From: an uncultured Eubacterium sp.
Lineage (GTDB): Bacteria > Bacillota > Clostridia > Lachnospirales > Lachnospiraceae
Length of the DNA: 15,617 bases
Direction of reading: 5' to 3'
Assembly (NCBI GenBank): GCA_900547255.1
Contig: URGC01000060.1
Location: 1 to 15,617, forward strand
A model generated the notes under the pieces. The model was not told the origin of the DNA. It made no database searches and was given only the letters and a program-made list of their open reading frames with translations. The translations under genes and the position numbers were made by a program. The number at the start of each line of letters is the position of its first letter. Position 1 is the first letter of the stretch. This document shows positions 15,144-15,617 of this stretch, one piece after another.

Positions 15144-15518
15144 ATGGAAAATAAGAATATTGAATTAGATTGTGAATGTTGTGATACAGTTGAAATTCAC
15201 AAAGACCGTTTGAAGATTGTTAATGATACACTTCCTGATGAAAATGAGTTATATGACCTTGCAGAGTTGTTCAAAGTATTTGGCGATTCTACAAGAATAA
15301 GAATACTGTACGTGTTATTTGAATCAGAGGTGTGTGTATGTGATCTGGCTGAGGCATTGAATATGACCCAGTCAGCTATATCACATCAGCTTAAAATCCT
15401 GAAACAGAATAAGCTTGTAAAGAACAGAAGAGAAGGAAAGTCAATCTTTTATTCTCTCGCAGATGACCATGTGAAGACTATTATCGCACAGGGCCGTGAA
15501 CACATTGAGGAAGATTAA
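15144..15518 (+). CDS. ArsR/SmtB-family metal-sensing repressor, CadC-like
   Basis: A 124-residue winged-helix repressor that releases DNA when it binds metal. The helix-turn-helix is VCDLAEALNMTQSAISHQLKIL (two parts, 65-86), followed by the wing REGKSIFYSL (96-105). Two metal sites are visible. An alpha-3N-type set is Cys64 and Cys66 (VCVCDL) with N-terminal Cys10, 12 and 13, as in CadC (Cd, Pb). An alpha-5 set is Asp107, His109, His120 and Glu123, with exactly the SmtB/CzrA spacing (Zn). The ATG at 15144 is preferred over a TTG at 15141 because GGAG (15133-15136) is seven bases away. As the last gene of the operon it likely represses its own promoter at the 12931-12952 dyad. Confidence 0.92.
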   Translation: MENKNIELDCECCDTVEIHKDRLKIVNDTLPDENELYDLAELFKVFGDSTRIRILYVLFESEVCVCDLAEALNMTQSAISHQLKILKQNKLVKNRREGKSIFYSLADDHVKTIIAQGREHIEED

Positions 15519-15536
15519 TATACATTTTATGCCATA

Positions 15537-15565
15537 TTGTCAAAAAAGATAAATTGTTGTAAAAT
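15537..15565 (+). promoter_or_regulatory. Possible promoter for a gene beyond the window
   Basis: TTGTCA (15537-15542) and TAAAAT (15560-15565) are spaced by 17 bases. Downstream sequence has GGTCA repeated with a three-base spacer (15580-15592) and a GCAAGCTTGC palindrome (15602-15611), cut off by the window edge. Confidence 0.3.
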
Positions 15566-15617
15566 AATATGATACCAGGGTCAAAAGGTCAGAAAGCCGA
15601 TGCAAGCTTGCTTGCAA

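Overview
The window reads as chromosomal DNA from a low-GC Firmicute, most likely a Lachnospiraceae member (Lachnospira/Eubacterium/Roseburia-like). This is judged from A+T-rich intergenic regions, GGAG-type ribosome binding sites, sigma-A-like promoters, and the gene content: methylglyoxal synthase, a DUF2130 protein, an ECF S-component, a paired ABC exporter, a DUF5662 protein and a GltD-like oxidoreductase. I see no rRNA, tRNA, CRISPR array, intact insertion sequence or prophage.

Layout. (1) 1-937: edge of an upstream gene, mgsA (+), then about 360 bp without a clear gene. (2) 938-2263: a MATE-family exporter on the minus strand. (3) 2376-4776 (+): hypA, tcdA and a DUF2130 coiled-coil protein, closely packed and probably one transcript. 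(4) 4797-5504 (+): an ECF transporter S-component behind a leader with two mutually exclusive pairings, one of which would cover its start codon. (5) 5511-9061 (+): a promoter, a leader with a terminator-like hairpin and a possible short leader ORF, then a heterodimeric ABC exporter pair with overlapping genes. The first subunit has lost about 40 residues just before its Walker A motif. (6) 9076-9681 (+): a small protein of unknown function whose natural start may be ATT. (7) 9874-11106 (-): a GltD/NfnB-like FAD and Fe-S oxidoreductase without a partner subunit. (8) 11226-12804 (+): three 18-bp tandem repeats just upstream of a promoter, a DUF5662 protein with HD-like residues, and a SAM methyltransferase ending at a long hairpin. 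(9) 12894-15518 (+): a compact metal-efflux operon. It has a promoter overlapped downstream by an ArsR/SmtB-type operator, a free-standing HMA-like metal-binding protein, a P1B-type ATPase lacking its own HMA domain, and an ArsR-family sensor with both CadC-like thiolate and SmtB-like alpha-5 metal ligands.

How they work together. The metal operon is the clearest unit: the sensor probably represses the operon through the palindrome, and Zn, Cd or Pb relieves repression and induces the pump. The ABC pair would form one exporter with one degenerate and one catalytic ATP site. The other genes are metabolic or maintenance functions with no obvious shared pathway. I found no wholly new multi-gene system. 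The most worthwhile leads are the switch-like leader before the ECF gene, the exporter subunit with the missing segment, the 18-bp repeats, and the nuclease-like core in the DUF2130 protein.
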